Positions 36,473 through 45,037 of a stretch of 64,000 nt of DNA are shown here, piece after piece (within the stretch, counting starts at the first letter, position 1; each line of letters begins with the position of its first letter). This DNA is from Gammaproteobacteria bacterium (GTDB lineage: Bacteria > Pseudomonadota > Gammaproteobacteria > Pseudomonadales > Cellvibrionaceae): the NCBI GenBank assembly GCA_021151835.1, contig JAGKWO010000002.1, forward strand, positions 204,948 to 268,947. The letters are read 5' to 3'. The position numbers and the translations under genes are program-made. The notes beneath the pieces were generated by a model. That model searched no databases, was not told where the DNA came from, and was given only the letters and a program-made list of their open reading frames with translations.

Positions 36473-36520
36473 GCACCAAAATAGCCCAGTGCGCACCACA
36501 GGGCAGAGCGATTTTGGTGC
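36473..36520 (+). promoter_or_regulatory. Candidate NtrC-type enhancer of the guanidine operon
   Basis: GCACCAAAAT (36473-36482) and its exact reverse complement ATTTTGGTGC (36511-36520) flank a third GCACCA at 36493-36498. GCACCA is the half-site of the NtrC consensus GCACCAnnnTGGTGC, although no full palindrome is formed. The cluster lies roughly 90-140 bp upstream of the predicted sigma-54 start site, the usual enhancer distance. The remaining 36212-36472 shows no gene. Confidence 0.5.
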
Positions 36521-36585
36521 ACGCAAGCCAATTAAAAAACTTATCCGAATTCTGAATCCTGTTAAAAATCAGCGTTTTACTGAAT

Positions 36586-36601
36586 TGGCATCCATATTGC
36601 G
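36586..36601 (+). promoter_or_regulatory. Sigma-54 promoter of the guanidine operon
   Basis: TGGCATCCATATTGCG fits the sigma-54 -24/-12 consensus TGGCAC-N5-TTGCW with exact spacing. Transcription would start near 36612, about 90 bp before the riboswitch aptamer, giving a leader of about 270 bases. Confidence 0.7.
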
Positions 36602-36700
36602 ATAGTAACCATCGTAATAACTGATCCGCACTCTGGGTGGTTTTAGCTATTCAACAAACTGTTCCACACATTTTGTTAGCCACAATTTGGTAATAGAGAG

Positions 36701-36812
36701 CTAGGGTTCCGGTCGCACCGGGTTGTTTGTGCGATGACTGGTCCGAGAGCTTTCGACCTCAACTGGACCTGTTCAGCAACGAGGTTACACGGCGGGATAA
36801 AAGCCCGGGAGA
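36701..36812 (+). ncRNA. Guanidine-I (ykkC) riboswitch
   Basis: The conserved blocks of the ykkC class appear in order: CTAGGGTTCCGG at 36701-36712, CTGGTCCGAGAGC at 36738-36750, and ACACGGCGGGATAAAAGCCC followed by GGGAGA up to 36812. A stem GTCGCAC/GTGCGAT (36712-36735) and a GGTCC/GGACC stem lie between the blocks. This aptamer binds guanidinium and turns on genes for its export or degradation. It directly precedes a urea-carboxylase-like operon, which tells that the substrate is guanidine rather than urea. The last bases of the aptamer are also the left arm of the terminator at 36807-36846. Confidence 0.95.
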
Positions 36813-36846
36813 TGATTGGCCTAACCGCCAGAGTGCTCCCTATTTT
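36807..36846 (+). terminator. Riboswitch-controlled terminator
   Basis: GGGAG (36807-36811) pairs with CTCCC (36836-36840), with a nested TGGC/GCCA stem, followed by TATTTT at 36841-36846. Because GGGAGA belongs to the aptamer core, guanidine binding should prevent this hairpin and allow read-through. This is the expected ON-switch arrangement. Confidence 0.75.
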
Positions 36847-36883
36847 AAAAACGCCGATGTCACCCTATCGCTGGAGGTTGTTC

Positions 36884-37960
36884 ATGTTGCACCGATCTAT
36901 TTTCACCAAAAGCTACCTCGCCAAAACATTACTCACCCTTACATTGTTATTTTCCGCCGCAGTTACCTCCGCTGCCGAGCCGTTTAAAGTTTGCTGGTCC
37001 ATTTATGTTGGCTGGATGCCCTGGGGCTACGCTGCCGAACAAAAAATTGTCGACAAATGGGCAAAGAAATACGGTATCGAAATTGAAGTAGTACAAATCA
37101 ATGATTACATCGAATCCATTAACCAATACACCGCCGGTCAATTTGCCGGTTGCGTGATGACGAATATGGATGCACTTACCATTCCCGCTGCCGGCGGCGT
37201 GGATTCAACGGCGTTGATCGTAGGTGATTTTTCCAATGGCAACGACGGCATCGTATTAAAAGGCGCAAACAAATCCCTGAAAGATATCAAAGGCCAAAAC
37301 GTTAACCTGGTCGAGCTCAGCGTTTCACATTATTTATTGGCCCGCGGTTTGGAAACGGTTGGCCTGAAAGAATCCGATGTAAAAGTGGTTAATACATCCG
37401 ACGCTGATATGGTTGCTGTTTACGGTACTAAAGATGTCACGGCAGTCACCACCTGGAATCCATTGTTGAGTGAAATCCTCACGCAACCAAACAGCACTAA
37501 AGTATTCGACTCCTCCAAAATTCCTGGCGAAATTATGGATTTGATGGTGGTGAACACTGCGATCCTGAAAAAAAATCCGGCGCTGGGTAAAGCCCTGGTT
37601 GGTGCCTGGTACGAAATCATGGGTCTGATGAGCGCCAATGACAAAGCAGCAATTGCCGCAAAAACGGCGATGGCGACAGCATCCGGCACAGACCTCGCCG
37701 GTTTTGATTCGCAACTCGCCAGCACCAAAATGTTTTATACCCCTGCTTCCGCACTCGAGCTGGTCAACAGTGATGCGCTGTTAAAAACCATGCAGAAAGT
37801 TGCCGAGTTTTCGTTTGACCACGGTTTGCTGGGCGAAGGCGCACCCGACGCAAAATTTATTGGTGTCGAAGGCCCGAAAGGCATTTACGGTGATAAGAAA
37901 AACGTGAAGCTGCGTTTTGATACCACTTATATGCAACTCGCGGCCGATAAAAAACTGTAA
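36884..37960 (+). CDS. ABC transporter substrate-binding protein of the guanidine operon
   Basis: The 358-residue periplasmic protein belongs to the NMT1/taurine-like binding-protein group found in urea/guanidine carboxylase operons. The signal peptide ends near residue 30 (SAAVTSA-AEP). The mature protein starts with FKVCWSIYVGWMPWGYA and contains VELSVSHYLLARGLE and AVTTWNPLLSEIL segments. The frame is open from 36734, but that region is the riboswitch; the real ATG at 36884 follows GGAGG at 36873-36877. With the next two genes it forms an importer, probably for guanidine or a guanidino compound. The ligand is inferred from the riboswitch. Confidence 0.87.
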   Translation: MLHRSIFTKSYLAKTLLTLTLLFSAAVTSAAEPFKVCWSIYVGWMPWGYAAEQKIVDKWAKKYGIEIEVVQINDYIESINQYTAGQFAGCVMTNMDALTIPAAGGVDSTALIVGDFSNGNDGIVLKGANKSLKDIKGQNVNLVELSVSHYLLARGLETVGLKESDVKVVNTSDADMVAVYGTKDVTAVTTWNPLLSEILTQPNSTKVFDSSKIPGEIMDLMVVNTAILKKNPALGKALVGAWYEIMGLMSANDKAAIAAKTAMATASGTDLAGFDSQLASTKMFYTPASALELVNSDALLKTMQKVAEFSFDHGLLGEGAPDAKFIGVEGPKGIYGDKKNVKLRFDTTYMQLAADKKL

Positions 37961-38044
37961 ACGCGTTAAACCAAAACTCATCATAAAAACAACAAAGGGT
38001 TCCCCCATCGGGAACCCGCAACACCACAGAGCAGCAGAAAACTC

Positions 38045-38863
38045 ATGAAACGTTTAATTAATCTCACCCCGTCAAAACCTACCCGGTTGTTACTGGGACT
38101 TCTGCCGTTTTTGCTCATTATTTTTATTTATCTGGTGGCATCTGATTCACGCCTGGCCGACAACGCGACCGATAAATTGCTTCCGAGTTTTGCGCAAATG
38201 GGTGATGCCATTCATTCGCTCGCATTTGAACCCAGCAAACGCACTGGTGAATATTTATTTTGGCAAGATACCTTTAGCAGTCTGTACCGGTTAGCCCTGG
38301 GTATTTTTATCGCGGCGATTATTGGCTTCACCATCGGTTTATTAACCGGCGCCATTCCGTCTATCCACTCCCCCATTGCGCCATTACTTACGATCATTTC
38401 ATTAGTCCCTCCCATGGCTTTATTACCGATTTTATTTATCGTGTTCGGTTTGGGAGAATTATCCAAAGTTGCATTGATTGTGATCGGGGTTGCGCCGTTT
38501 ATTGCACGCGATATCCAACGTTGCGCGCAAGAAATTCCATTGGAACAATTGGTAAAAGCGCAAACATTGGGTGCCTCAACCTGGCAAATAGTCGTGCGCG
38601 TACTTATTCCACAATTGTTGCCGCGCCTGATTAATGCCGTGCGCTTGTCGCTCGGCGCCGGCTGGTTATTTTTAATTGCAGCTGAAGCGATTGCCTCCAC
38701 TGACGGTTTGGGTTACCGGATTTTCCTGGTTCGCCGCTACATGTCGATGGATGTGATATTGCCTTACGTAGCCTGGATTACCTTGCTCGCATTTTTAGTC
38801 GATTGGCTGCTGGCAAAAACCAGCCGCATTTGTTTCCCCTGGCACTATCCCAATAGCAAGTAA
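38045..38863 (+). CDS. ABC transporter permease of the guanidine operon
   Basis: The 272-residue inner-membrane protein of the binding-protein-dependent permease family has about six membrane segments. The cytoplasmic EAA loop is seen as QTLGASTWQIVVRVLIPQLLPRLINA (about 177-202). It is homologous in layout to SsuC/TauC permeases. It lies 84 bp after the substrate-binding gene and 13 bp before the ATPase gene. The ribosome site is weak, so translation may depend on the upstream gene. Confidence 0.88.
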   Translation: MKRLINLTPSKPTRLLLGLLPFLLIIFIYLVASDSRLADNATDKLLPSFAQMGDAIHSLAFEPSKRTGEYLFWQDTFSSLYRLALGIFIAAIIGFTIGLLTGAIPSIHSPIAPLLTIISLVPPMALLPILFIVFGLGELSKVALIVIGVAPFIARDIQRCAQEIPLEQLVKAQTLGASTWQIVVRVLIPQLLPRLINAVRLSLGAGWLFLIAAEAIASTDGLGYRIFLVRRYMSMDVILPYVAWITLLAFLVDWLLAKTSRICFPWHYPNSK

Positions 38864-38876
38864 GGGGAAACACGTT

Positions 38877-39707
38877 ATGACTATCCTGCCTTTTGATAAA
38901 AAAATCCTCGACGAAAAAAGAGCCAAAGCCATGCCCTTGATCAAGGCCAAAAATTTGTGGAAAAAATACGGTGATAATGTGGTGCTGGAACGGATGAATG
39001 TCAGCGTCAATGCCGGTGAATTTATTACTATGGTCGGAACTTCCGGCTGCGGTAAAAGTACATTCCTGAAAATGTTACTTGGCATGGAATCACCGAGTTC
39101 GGGTGAGTTGCTTCTTGAGGGAAAACCCATCCCCGATGAACCGGATCAATCGCGCGGCATTGTGTTCCAGCAATATTCCGTTTTTCCCCATCTCACCGTG
39201 TTGCAAAATGTCATCATCGCACGCGAATTTGAGCGTTCGCCAATTTTGGGAAAATTATTTGGCAGCGCCAAACGTAAAGTCGTTGAAGAAGCCAAAGCGC
39301 TGCTTGAATCGGTCGGTTTAACCCATGCACTAAATCATTACCCGCATGAACTATCCGGTGGGATGAAACAACGCCTCGCTATCGCACAAGCATTAATTCG
39401 CCAACCACGGATTTTATTATTAGACGAACCATTCGGTGCACTCGACCCTGGCATCCGTGCTGATATGCATCAATTAATTTTGCAACTCTGGCGTGAGCAC
39501 CAGTTAACCGTATTTATGGTAACGCACGACTTAAGCGAAGGATTTTATTTAGGCACCCGGTTATGGGTATTCGATAAATTACGCCGCGACAACCAGGCAC
39601 CCAATGCCTATGGGGCAAGCATCACTTACGATTTACCGGTCACGCGCCGTAACAACGAGATACCGGCAGAACTGCAAACTATCACTAAAGAAACGTTGGA
39701 TCTTTAA
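38877..39707 (+). CDS. ABC transporter ATP-binding protein of the guanidine operon
   Basis: This 276-residue ATPase has Walker A GTSGCGKST (54-62), Q-loop FQQYSVF (97-103), signature LSGGM (159-163), Walker B ILLLDEP (179-185) and the switch histidine in VTHDLS. It belongs to the TauB/SsuB-like group and should energise the permease encoded just upstream. AAGGGGAAAC precedes the ATG. The C-terminal 40 residues after the nucleotide-binding domain are longer than in TauB and resemble those of carboxylase-linked transporters. Confidence 0.9.
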   Translation: MTILPFDKKILDEKRAKAMPLIKAKNLWKKYGDNVVLERMNVSVNAGEFITMVGTSGCGKSTFLKMLLGMESPSSGELLLEGKPIPDEPDQSRGIVFQQYSVFPHLTVLQNVIIAREFERSPILGKLFGSAKRKVVEEAKALLESVGLTHALNHYPHELSGGMKQRLAIAQALIRQPRILLLDEPFGALDPGIRADMHQLILQLWREHQLTVFMVTHDLSEGFYLGTRLWVFDKLRRDNQAPNAYGASITYDLPVTRRNNEIPAELQTITKETLDL

Positions 39708-39753
39708 TAACAAGCCTTTAATTTTCGGGCGAACTATTCATGAGAAAAAATCC

Positions 39754-40488
39754 ATGAGCAACATTTTTTACACTACAACCATCCCTGGTAATGGCCATTG
39801 GTCATTGGAATTGCGACGCGGTAGTTTCTTAAAAATAACTGACCTTGAGGGCGGTGCAAATGTCGGTATGTTGTTTTATAACCCGCGCCACTTATTAGAG
39901 CGCTATAACGCACCCGATACCTTGAAATGCCAACACACATTTAAATTACAACGCGGCAATTGCCTGTATTCGGATATGGGCCGAATCTTTGCATCGATTG
40001 TTGAAGATTATTCGGCAAATGGTGCAGGTAATTGGCACGATACCGTATGCGGCAACAGCACTGCACAAATTGTCGAAGCGCGCTGGGGCAAACGCGATTA
40101 TCAAACAGATCGTAACCAGTGGTTGCAAAATGGCTACGACGCATTTCTGGTAGAACTCGCCAAATACGGCTTGGGCCGCGCCGATATGGCAGCCAACATT
40201 AATTGGTTTAGCAAAGTTATTGCTGACGATAACGGCAATATCGCACTGGACACCAACAACCGGGCAGAGGGCAACAGCGTTACCCTGCGTTTTGAAATGG
40301 ACACACTTGTAGTTATGCATTCGTGTCCACATCCGTTAAACACAGCAACACAATATCCTTTTAAACCGGTGCAAATTGAATTGGGTGAAGCTGATCCGGT
40401 AACAGAGGATGATTACTGCAAAAATTTCCGCCCCGAAAACCAACGCGGTTTTAAAAATAACGATCTTTATTATTTAGCAGCCAGATAG
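39754..40488 (+). CDS. Carboxyguanidine deiminase subunit (DUF1989, urea carboxylase-associated), first
   Basis: This 244-residue cytosolic protein is of the DUF1989 family that accompanies urea/guanidine carboxylases as two neighbouring genes. Visible are TDLEGGANVGMLFYNPRHLLERYN (about 30-53), WHDTVCGNSTAQ with possible metal ligands His and Cys, and an HSCPHPLNT segment near the C-terminus. In guanidine-degrading bacteria the two proteins form the heteromeric carboxyguanidine deiminase (CgdAB), which turns carboxyguanidine into allophanate and ammonia. The start at 39754 (MSNIFYTTTIPG) is 46 bp after the ATPase stop; the longer frame overlaps the ATPase and is rejected. Which subunit letter applies was not decided. 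Confidence 0.85.
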   Translation: MSNIFYTTTIPGNGHWSLELRRGSFLKITDLEGGANVGMLFYNPRHLLERYNAPDTLKCQHTFKLQRGNCLYSDMGRIFASIVEDYSANGAGNWHDTVCGNSTAQIVEARWGKRDYQTDRNQWLQNGYDAFLVELAKYGLGRADMAANINWFSKVIADDNGNIALDTNNRAEGNSVTLRFEMDTLVVMHSCPHPLNTATQYPFKPVQIELGEADPVTEDDYCKNFRPENQRGFKNNDLYYLAAR

Positions 40489-40528
40489 CAACCTATAGCG
40501 CAAATGCAACTTATTGAGGCAATAACCA

Positions 40529-41170
40529 ATGTCACTCGTTCAAAGCAATCTGCATCCTGAAACAGCAATCGCTCGCCATAATGTAAAAGCTGGCGACTAT
40601 TTCCTCGGCGAAATAAAACAGGGACAAACATTTCGCATTGTAGACCTGGAAGGCAACCAGGCGGCGGATGTTTTATTTTATAACGCCAAAGACCCCAGTG
40701 AGCGCTACAGCTCAATGGACACTATTCGCCACCAGGGAAATTTATATTTGAGCGCGGGCACAACATTAATTTCCAATGCAAATAATGAATTACTGGAAAT
40801 TGTCGCTGATACCTGCGGCCGACACGACACCCTGGGCGGGGCTTGTGCCACAGAAAGCAACACGGTGCGCTACAGCCTGGAAAAGCGCTGCATGCACGCT
40901 TGCCGCGATAGCTGGATGCTCGCGATTGCCGAGCATCCGGAATTTAACATCAGCAAACGCGACATCACCCATAACATTAATTTTTTTATGAACGTGCCAG
41001 TCACTGCACAAGGCGGCCTGTCGTTTGAGGATGGCATTTCTGCACCGGGCAAATACGTTGAGCTCAAAGCGAAGATGGACATCGTGATGTTAATTTCCAA
41101 TTGCCCGCAATTAAACAACCCGTGTAATGGTTACAACCCGACACCGATTGAAGTGATTGTGTGGAATTAA
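40529..41170 (+). CDS. Carboxyguanidine deiminase subunit (DUF1989, urea carboxylase-associated), second
   Basis: The 213-residue protein is the partner of the preceding gene and shares its fold: DLEGNQAADVLFYNAKDPSERYSS (about 39-62), then CGRHDTLGGACATESN with likely zinc ligands (Cys, His, Cys), and a C-terminal NNPCNGYNPTPIEVIVW block typical of the family. It lies 40 bp after the first subunit. Expected role: with its partner, deimination of carboxyguanidine. The palindromic repeat at 41201-41284 separates it from the carboxylase gene. Confidence 0.86.
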   Translation: MSLVQSNLHPETAIARHNVKAGDYFLGEIKQGQTFRIVDLEGNQAADVLFYNAKDPSERYSSMDTIRHQGNLYLSAGTTLISNANNELLEIVADTCGRHDTLGGACATESNTVRYSLEKRCMHACRDSWMLAIAEHPEFNISKRDITHNINFFMNVPVTAQGGLSFEDGISAPGKYVELKAKMDIVMLISNCPQLNNPCNGYNPTPIEVIVWN

Positions 41171-41200
41171 TTTTCTTTTTGAACCTGGCGTAGGTTGCTG

Positions 41201-41284
41201 CGGGCCGCGTAGGCTGAGGAACGAACCGCAACATGGCCATCTCGAATTAAATGTTGCGGTTCGTTCCTCAGCCTACGCGGCCCG
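41201..41284. repeat. Dispersed palindromic repeat, copy 2 (34-bp perfect inverted arms)
   Basis: The arms at 41201-41234 and 41251-41284 are perfect 34-bp reverse complements with a 16-bp loop. The element is preceded at 41189-41200 by CGTAGGTTGCTG, also present at the left end of copy 1 (7505-7642), and shares a segment of about 30 bases with it. It sits within an operon, between the second deiminase subunit and the carboxylase gene, and could form a very stable RNA hairpin. Confidence 0.9.
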
Positions 41285-41370
41285 CCAAAACCGACAAGTG
41301 CCTTAATGCATTCTTCAATGGACGACCATTGTCGTATACACCCCAGCGGGACGGCCCGCCGGAGCAGAGC

Positions 41371-44300
41371 ATGTTTACCAAAGTCCTGATCGCCAATCGC
41401 GGTGCTATTGCCACCCGCATTATTCGCACCCTCAAAAAACTCAATATTAAATCCGTCGCAGTTTATGCAGAGTCTGACGTAGATTCATTGCATGTGCGTC
41501 TCGCCGATGAAGCATTCTCACTCGGTGAAGGCGCCGCCGCGCAAACCTATCTGGATCGCCAAAAAATTATTGCGCTTGCGCAGCAAACCGGAGCGCAAGC
41601 AATCCATCCCGGCTATGGTTTTTTAAGCGAGAACGCCACCTTCGTCGCGGAATGTGAAGCCGCGGGGATAATATTTATTGGTCCCACTGCGGAGCAAATG
41701 CTGACCTTTGGTTTAAAACACAAGGCGCGCGAACTTGCGCAGGCTGCAAATGTGCCACTCTGCCCCGGAACGGATTTATTAAAAAATATTGATGAGGCAA
41801 TAGCGGCTGCAAACGCAATCGGTTACCCCGTAATGCTAAAAAGCACTGCTGGTGGTGGTGGCATCGGTATGCAGTTATGCAACAGTGAGCATGAGCTGCT
41901 TTCCGCATTTGATTCGGTAAAACGCCTCGGCAAAAATAATTTCGCCGATGATGGTGTGTTCCTGGAAAAATTCATCGCCGCTGCACGCCATATCGAAGTC
42001 CAGGTATTTGGTGATGGCAAAGGCACCGCCGTTGCGATTGGCGAACGCGATTGTTCCAGCCAAAGACGCAATCAAAAAGTGGTAGAAGAATGCCCGGCGC
42101 CTAACCTGCCTGAGGCACAACGCATCGCCATGCAGCAGGTTGCAGAACAATTGCTAGCGTCGGTAAATTATCGCAATGCCGGCACTGTCGAATTTATTTA
42201 TGATTCGCTGGAAAATACGTTTTATTTCCTCGAAGTTAATACCCGTTTGCAGGTAGAACACGGCGTAACGGAAGAGGTCTATGGAGTTGACCTGGTTGAA
42301 TGGATGTTAAAACAGGCCGCCGGGGAGTTGGGCGATATTCGCGATTTGCGCAATCAGCTCGCACCCACAGGCCATGCAATTCAGGTGCGTGTTTATGCGG
42401 AAGACCCGGCTCTCAATTTCCAACCCTGCGCCGGATTACTCAGCTGCGTATCATTCCCGTCACCCGATGAAAATTTACGGATCGATCATTGGATTGAAAG
42501 TGGAATTGAAGTTCCTGCATTTTTTGATCCGATGCTCGCTAAAATGATTGTTAAAGGGAATGATCGCAGCCTTGCATTAAAAAATTTAACACGCGCGTTG
42601 GATAACACCCAGCTCTATGGAATTGAAACCAATCTGGTTTATTTGCGCGCGCTGTTGCAGGATGAAAAACTGCTGCAAGGCACCATGACTACACGCTACT
42701 TAAACAGCTTTGTGTTTAAGCCAAACCGTATCGATGTTGTTCAGGGCGGAACCCAAACCACCATCCAGGATTTTCCTGGCCGCCAGGGTTACTGGCATGT
42801 TGGTGTCCCCACCTCCGGTCCGTTCGATAGCTATTCATTCCGTTTGGGCAATCGCCTGTTGAATAATGATCCTACAGCAGCAGGCCTGGAAATTACGTTA
42901 CAAGGTCCCACATTGAAATTTGGCTGCGCCACAAAAATCATTATTACCGGCGCAAGTATCGATGCAAAACTGGATGGCAAGCCAATTCCACTCTATGAAA
43001 TTATTGCAGTGGCGGCGGGTCAACAATTGCAGCTGGGGCGAATTACCGTTGGCGCGCGCGCTTACTTATGCGTAGCGGGCGGAATTCAATGCCCGGATTA
43101 TCTCGGCGCAAAATCCACCTTTACGCTCGGCCAATTCGGTGGCCACAATGGTCGCGCATTGCGTGCGGGTGATGTGCTTGCACTCGCACAAGATTGCAAC
43201 AACGATATTGCGCCTGTCCCTGCACTACAAAAATTAATACCTGAAATTACCAATACATGGCAATTGCGTGTTATTTATGGCCCGCATGGTGCGCCGGATT
43301 TTTTTACCGCAAAAGATATTTCCACTTTTTTTGCAACTGATTGGGAAGTGCATTACAACTCCAGCCGCACCGGTGTGCGTTTAATCGGCCCCAAACCGGA
43401 ATGGGCGCGCTCCTCCGGTGGTGAAGCGGGCATGCATCCATCCAATATCCACGACAACGCCTATGCATTTGGTACCGTGGATTTTACCGGTGATATGCCA
43501 GTAATCCTTGGGCCGGATGGCCCGTCACTCGGCGGTTTTGTTTGCCCTGCAACTGTGATTAGCGCCGATTTATGGAAGCTGGGGCAAGTGCGCGCCGGCG
43601 ATAAAATTCGTTTTATTCCTGTTGCTCTTGGCGATGCAGTTGCACTTGAAAAAACACAGAACCAATCATTGCACCAACTGCAATTGATTAGCCATTCTTA
43701 TCCGGCAATTGATCTTCAATCACCGATTGTAAAAATATTATCCGCCCGAGAATTTGGTGAGGATGTTACCTACCGTGTGGCAGGCGATCATTTCCTGCTG
43801 GTGGAATACGGCGCACTGGAACTGGATATTAAATTGCGTTTTCGCGCCCACGCATTAATGCAATGGCTGGAAAAAAATTCCCTTGCGGGTTTACGTGAAC
43901 TCACCCCCGGTATTCGTTCGCTGCAAATTCACTACGACAGCCAGCAATTATCGTTGAATGATCTGCTCGCACATTTGGAGCACGCCGAAAAAGCCTTAAT
44001 ACAACAACTGTCGCAACTCAGTGTTCCATCGCGCATAGTGCATTTGCCCTTGAGCTGGGATGATGAAGCCTGCCAGCTCGCGATCCAGAAATATATGCAA
44101 TCTGTGCGCGCTAATGCCCCCTGGTGTCCAAGCAACCTGGAGTTTATTCGTCGCATTAATGGTTTAGGGTCCATCGCGGATGTAAAAGAAATTTTATTTT
44201 CTGCATCTTATTTAGTGATGGGCCTGGGCGATGTGTATCTGGGAGCTCCCGTGGCCACGCCTGTTGATCCACGTCATCGCCTGGTCACCACCAAATACAA

Positions 44301-44970
44301 TCCGGCGCGCACCTGGACAGCAGAAAATTCCGTCGGCATCGGCGGTTCCTATTTGTGTGTGTACGGCATGGAAGGTCCCGGCGGTTACCAGTTTGTTGGA
44401 CGCACCTTGCAAATGTGGAATCGCTATCGCCAAACCAAGGTATTTACACAACCCTGGCTATTAAACTTCTTTGATCAAATCCGGTTTTATGAAGTCAGCG
44501 CGGAAGAATTACAAAAGATTCGCCGCGATTTTCCATTAGGCCGCTACGACATTAAAATTGAAGAAAGCCATTTCAGTTTGAGTGAATACGAAAGCTTTAT
44601 CGGCTCATGTCAAACCGATATTGATGCATTTACCAGCCAACGCGAACAAGCCTTCGACGAAGAATTGGCGCGCTGGCATGCGAACGGCCAATTTAATTAC
44701 GAACAGGAAGAAGTTGCAGAAAGCGCAACGGAAACCCAACTTCCCGAAAATGCGATTTGCGTAGACAGTTCAGTGTCCGGCAGCGTGTGGCAAACGCAGG
44801 TAAAAATCGGGCAGGAAGTTAAAGCCGGGGAAGTACTATTGATTCTTGAATCCATGAAAATGGAAATCAACATTAGCGCCCCCTGTTCAGGAAGAGTTAC
44901 TCATTTATTAAAGAATGATGGCGCACGGGTTCAAGCGGGACAAACCCTGGTAGTGTTGGAAGAAGTTTGA
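41371..44970 (+). CDS. Guanidine carboxylase (urea carboxylase family, biotin-dependent)
   Basis: The 1199-residue multidomain enzyme has a biotin carboxylase part (1-450; MFTKVLIANRGAIATRI, HPGYGFLSENATF, EVNTRLQVEHGVTE), then the KipA-like (AHS2) and KipI-like (AHS1) carboxyltransferase domains (about 470-1000), a linker, and a biotinyl domain whose lysine is K1163 in ESMKMEIN. It carboxylates a urea-like substrate using bicarbonate and ATP. The guanidine-I riboswitch and the two DUF1989 genes point to guanidine as the substrate. The frame is open upstream to 41251 inside the repeat, but the ATG at 41371 follows GGAG and matches the conserved family start. No allophanate hydrolase gene follows: the next gene is on the other strand. 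Confidence 0.9.
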   Translation: MFTKVLIANRGAIATRIIRTLKKLNIKSVAVYAESDVDSLHVRLADEAFSLGEGAAAQTYLDRQKIIALAQQTGAQAIHPGYGFLSENATFVAECEAAGIIFIGPTAEQMLTFGLKHKARELAQAANVPLCPGTDLLKNIDEAIAAANAIGYPVMLKSTAGGGGIGMQLCNSEHELLSAFDSVKRLGKNNFADDGVFLEKFIAAARHIEVQVFGDGKGTAVAIGERDCSSQRRNQKVVEECPAPNLPEAQRIAMQQVAEQLLASVNYRNAGTVEFIYDSLENTFYFLEVNTRLQVEHGVTEEVYGVDLVEWMLKQAAGELGDIRDLRNQLAPTGHAIQVRVYAEDPALNFQPCAGLLSCVSFPSPDENLRIDHWIESGIEVPAFFDPMLAKMIVKGNDRSLALKNLTRALDNTQLYGIETNLVYLRALLQDEKLLQGTMTTRYLNSFVFKPNRIDVVQGGTQTTIQDFPGRQGYWHVGVPTSGPFDSYSFRLGNRLLNNDPTAAGLEITLQGPTLKFGCATKIIITGASIDAKLDGKPIPLYEIIAVAAGQQLQLGRITVGARAYLCVAGGIQCPDYLGAKSTFTLGQFGGHNGRALRAGDVLALAQDCNNDIAPVPALQKLIPEITNTWQLRVIYGPHGAPDFFTAKDISTFFATDWEVHYNSSRTGVRLIGPKPEWARSSGGEAGMHPSNIHDNAYAFGTVDFTGDMPVILGPDGPSLGGFVCPATVISADLWKLGQVRAGDKIRFIPVALGDAVALEKTQNQSLHQLQLISHSYPAIDLQSPIVKILSAREFGEDVTYRVAGDHFLLVEYGALELDIKLRFRAHALMQWLEKNSLAGLRELTPGIRSLQIHYDSQQLSLNDLLAHLEHAEKALIQQLSQLSVPSRIVHLPLSWDDEACQLAIQKYMQSVRANAPWCPSNLEFIRRINGLGSIADVKEILFSASYLVMGLGDVYLGAPVATPVDPRHRLVTTKYNPARTWTAENSVGIGGSYLCVYGMEGPGGYQFVGRTLQMWNRYRQTKVFTQPWLLNFFDQIRFYEVSAEELQKIRRDFPLGRYDIKIEESHFSLSEYESFIGSCQTDIDAFTSQREQAFDEELARWHANGQFNYEQEEVAESATETQLPENAICVDSSVSGSVWQTQVKIGQEVKAGEVLLILESMKMEINISAPCSGRVTHLLKNDGARVQAGQTLVVLEEV

Positions 44971-44974
44971 TCAG

Positions 44975-45004
44975 AAAATAAAAAACCCGGCGTAAAGCCG
45001 GGTT
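44975..45004 (-). terminator. Intrinsic terminator of DUF1631 paralogue B
   Basis: AACCCGGC (44984-44991) pairs with GCCGGGTT (44997-45004). On the minus strand the T tract TTTTTTATTTT follows at 44985-44975. It ends the minus-strand gene that stops at 45038 and can also block read-through from the carboxylase operon. Confidence 0.8.
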
Positions 45005-45037
45005 AACATCCAGGGAGAAGATACAGCAAAAAAGCAA

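Noticed and set aside
36734..36883. Upstream extension of the guanidine transporter binding-protein gene
   Set aside because: The extension runs through the riboswitch aptamer and terminator, while a signal peptide and GGAGG support the ATG at 36884.
41251..41370. Upstream extension of the carboxylase gene
   Set aside because: It starts in the right arm of the palindromic repeat and adds 40 residues unlike the conserved family start at 41371.
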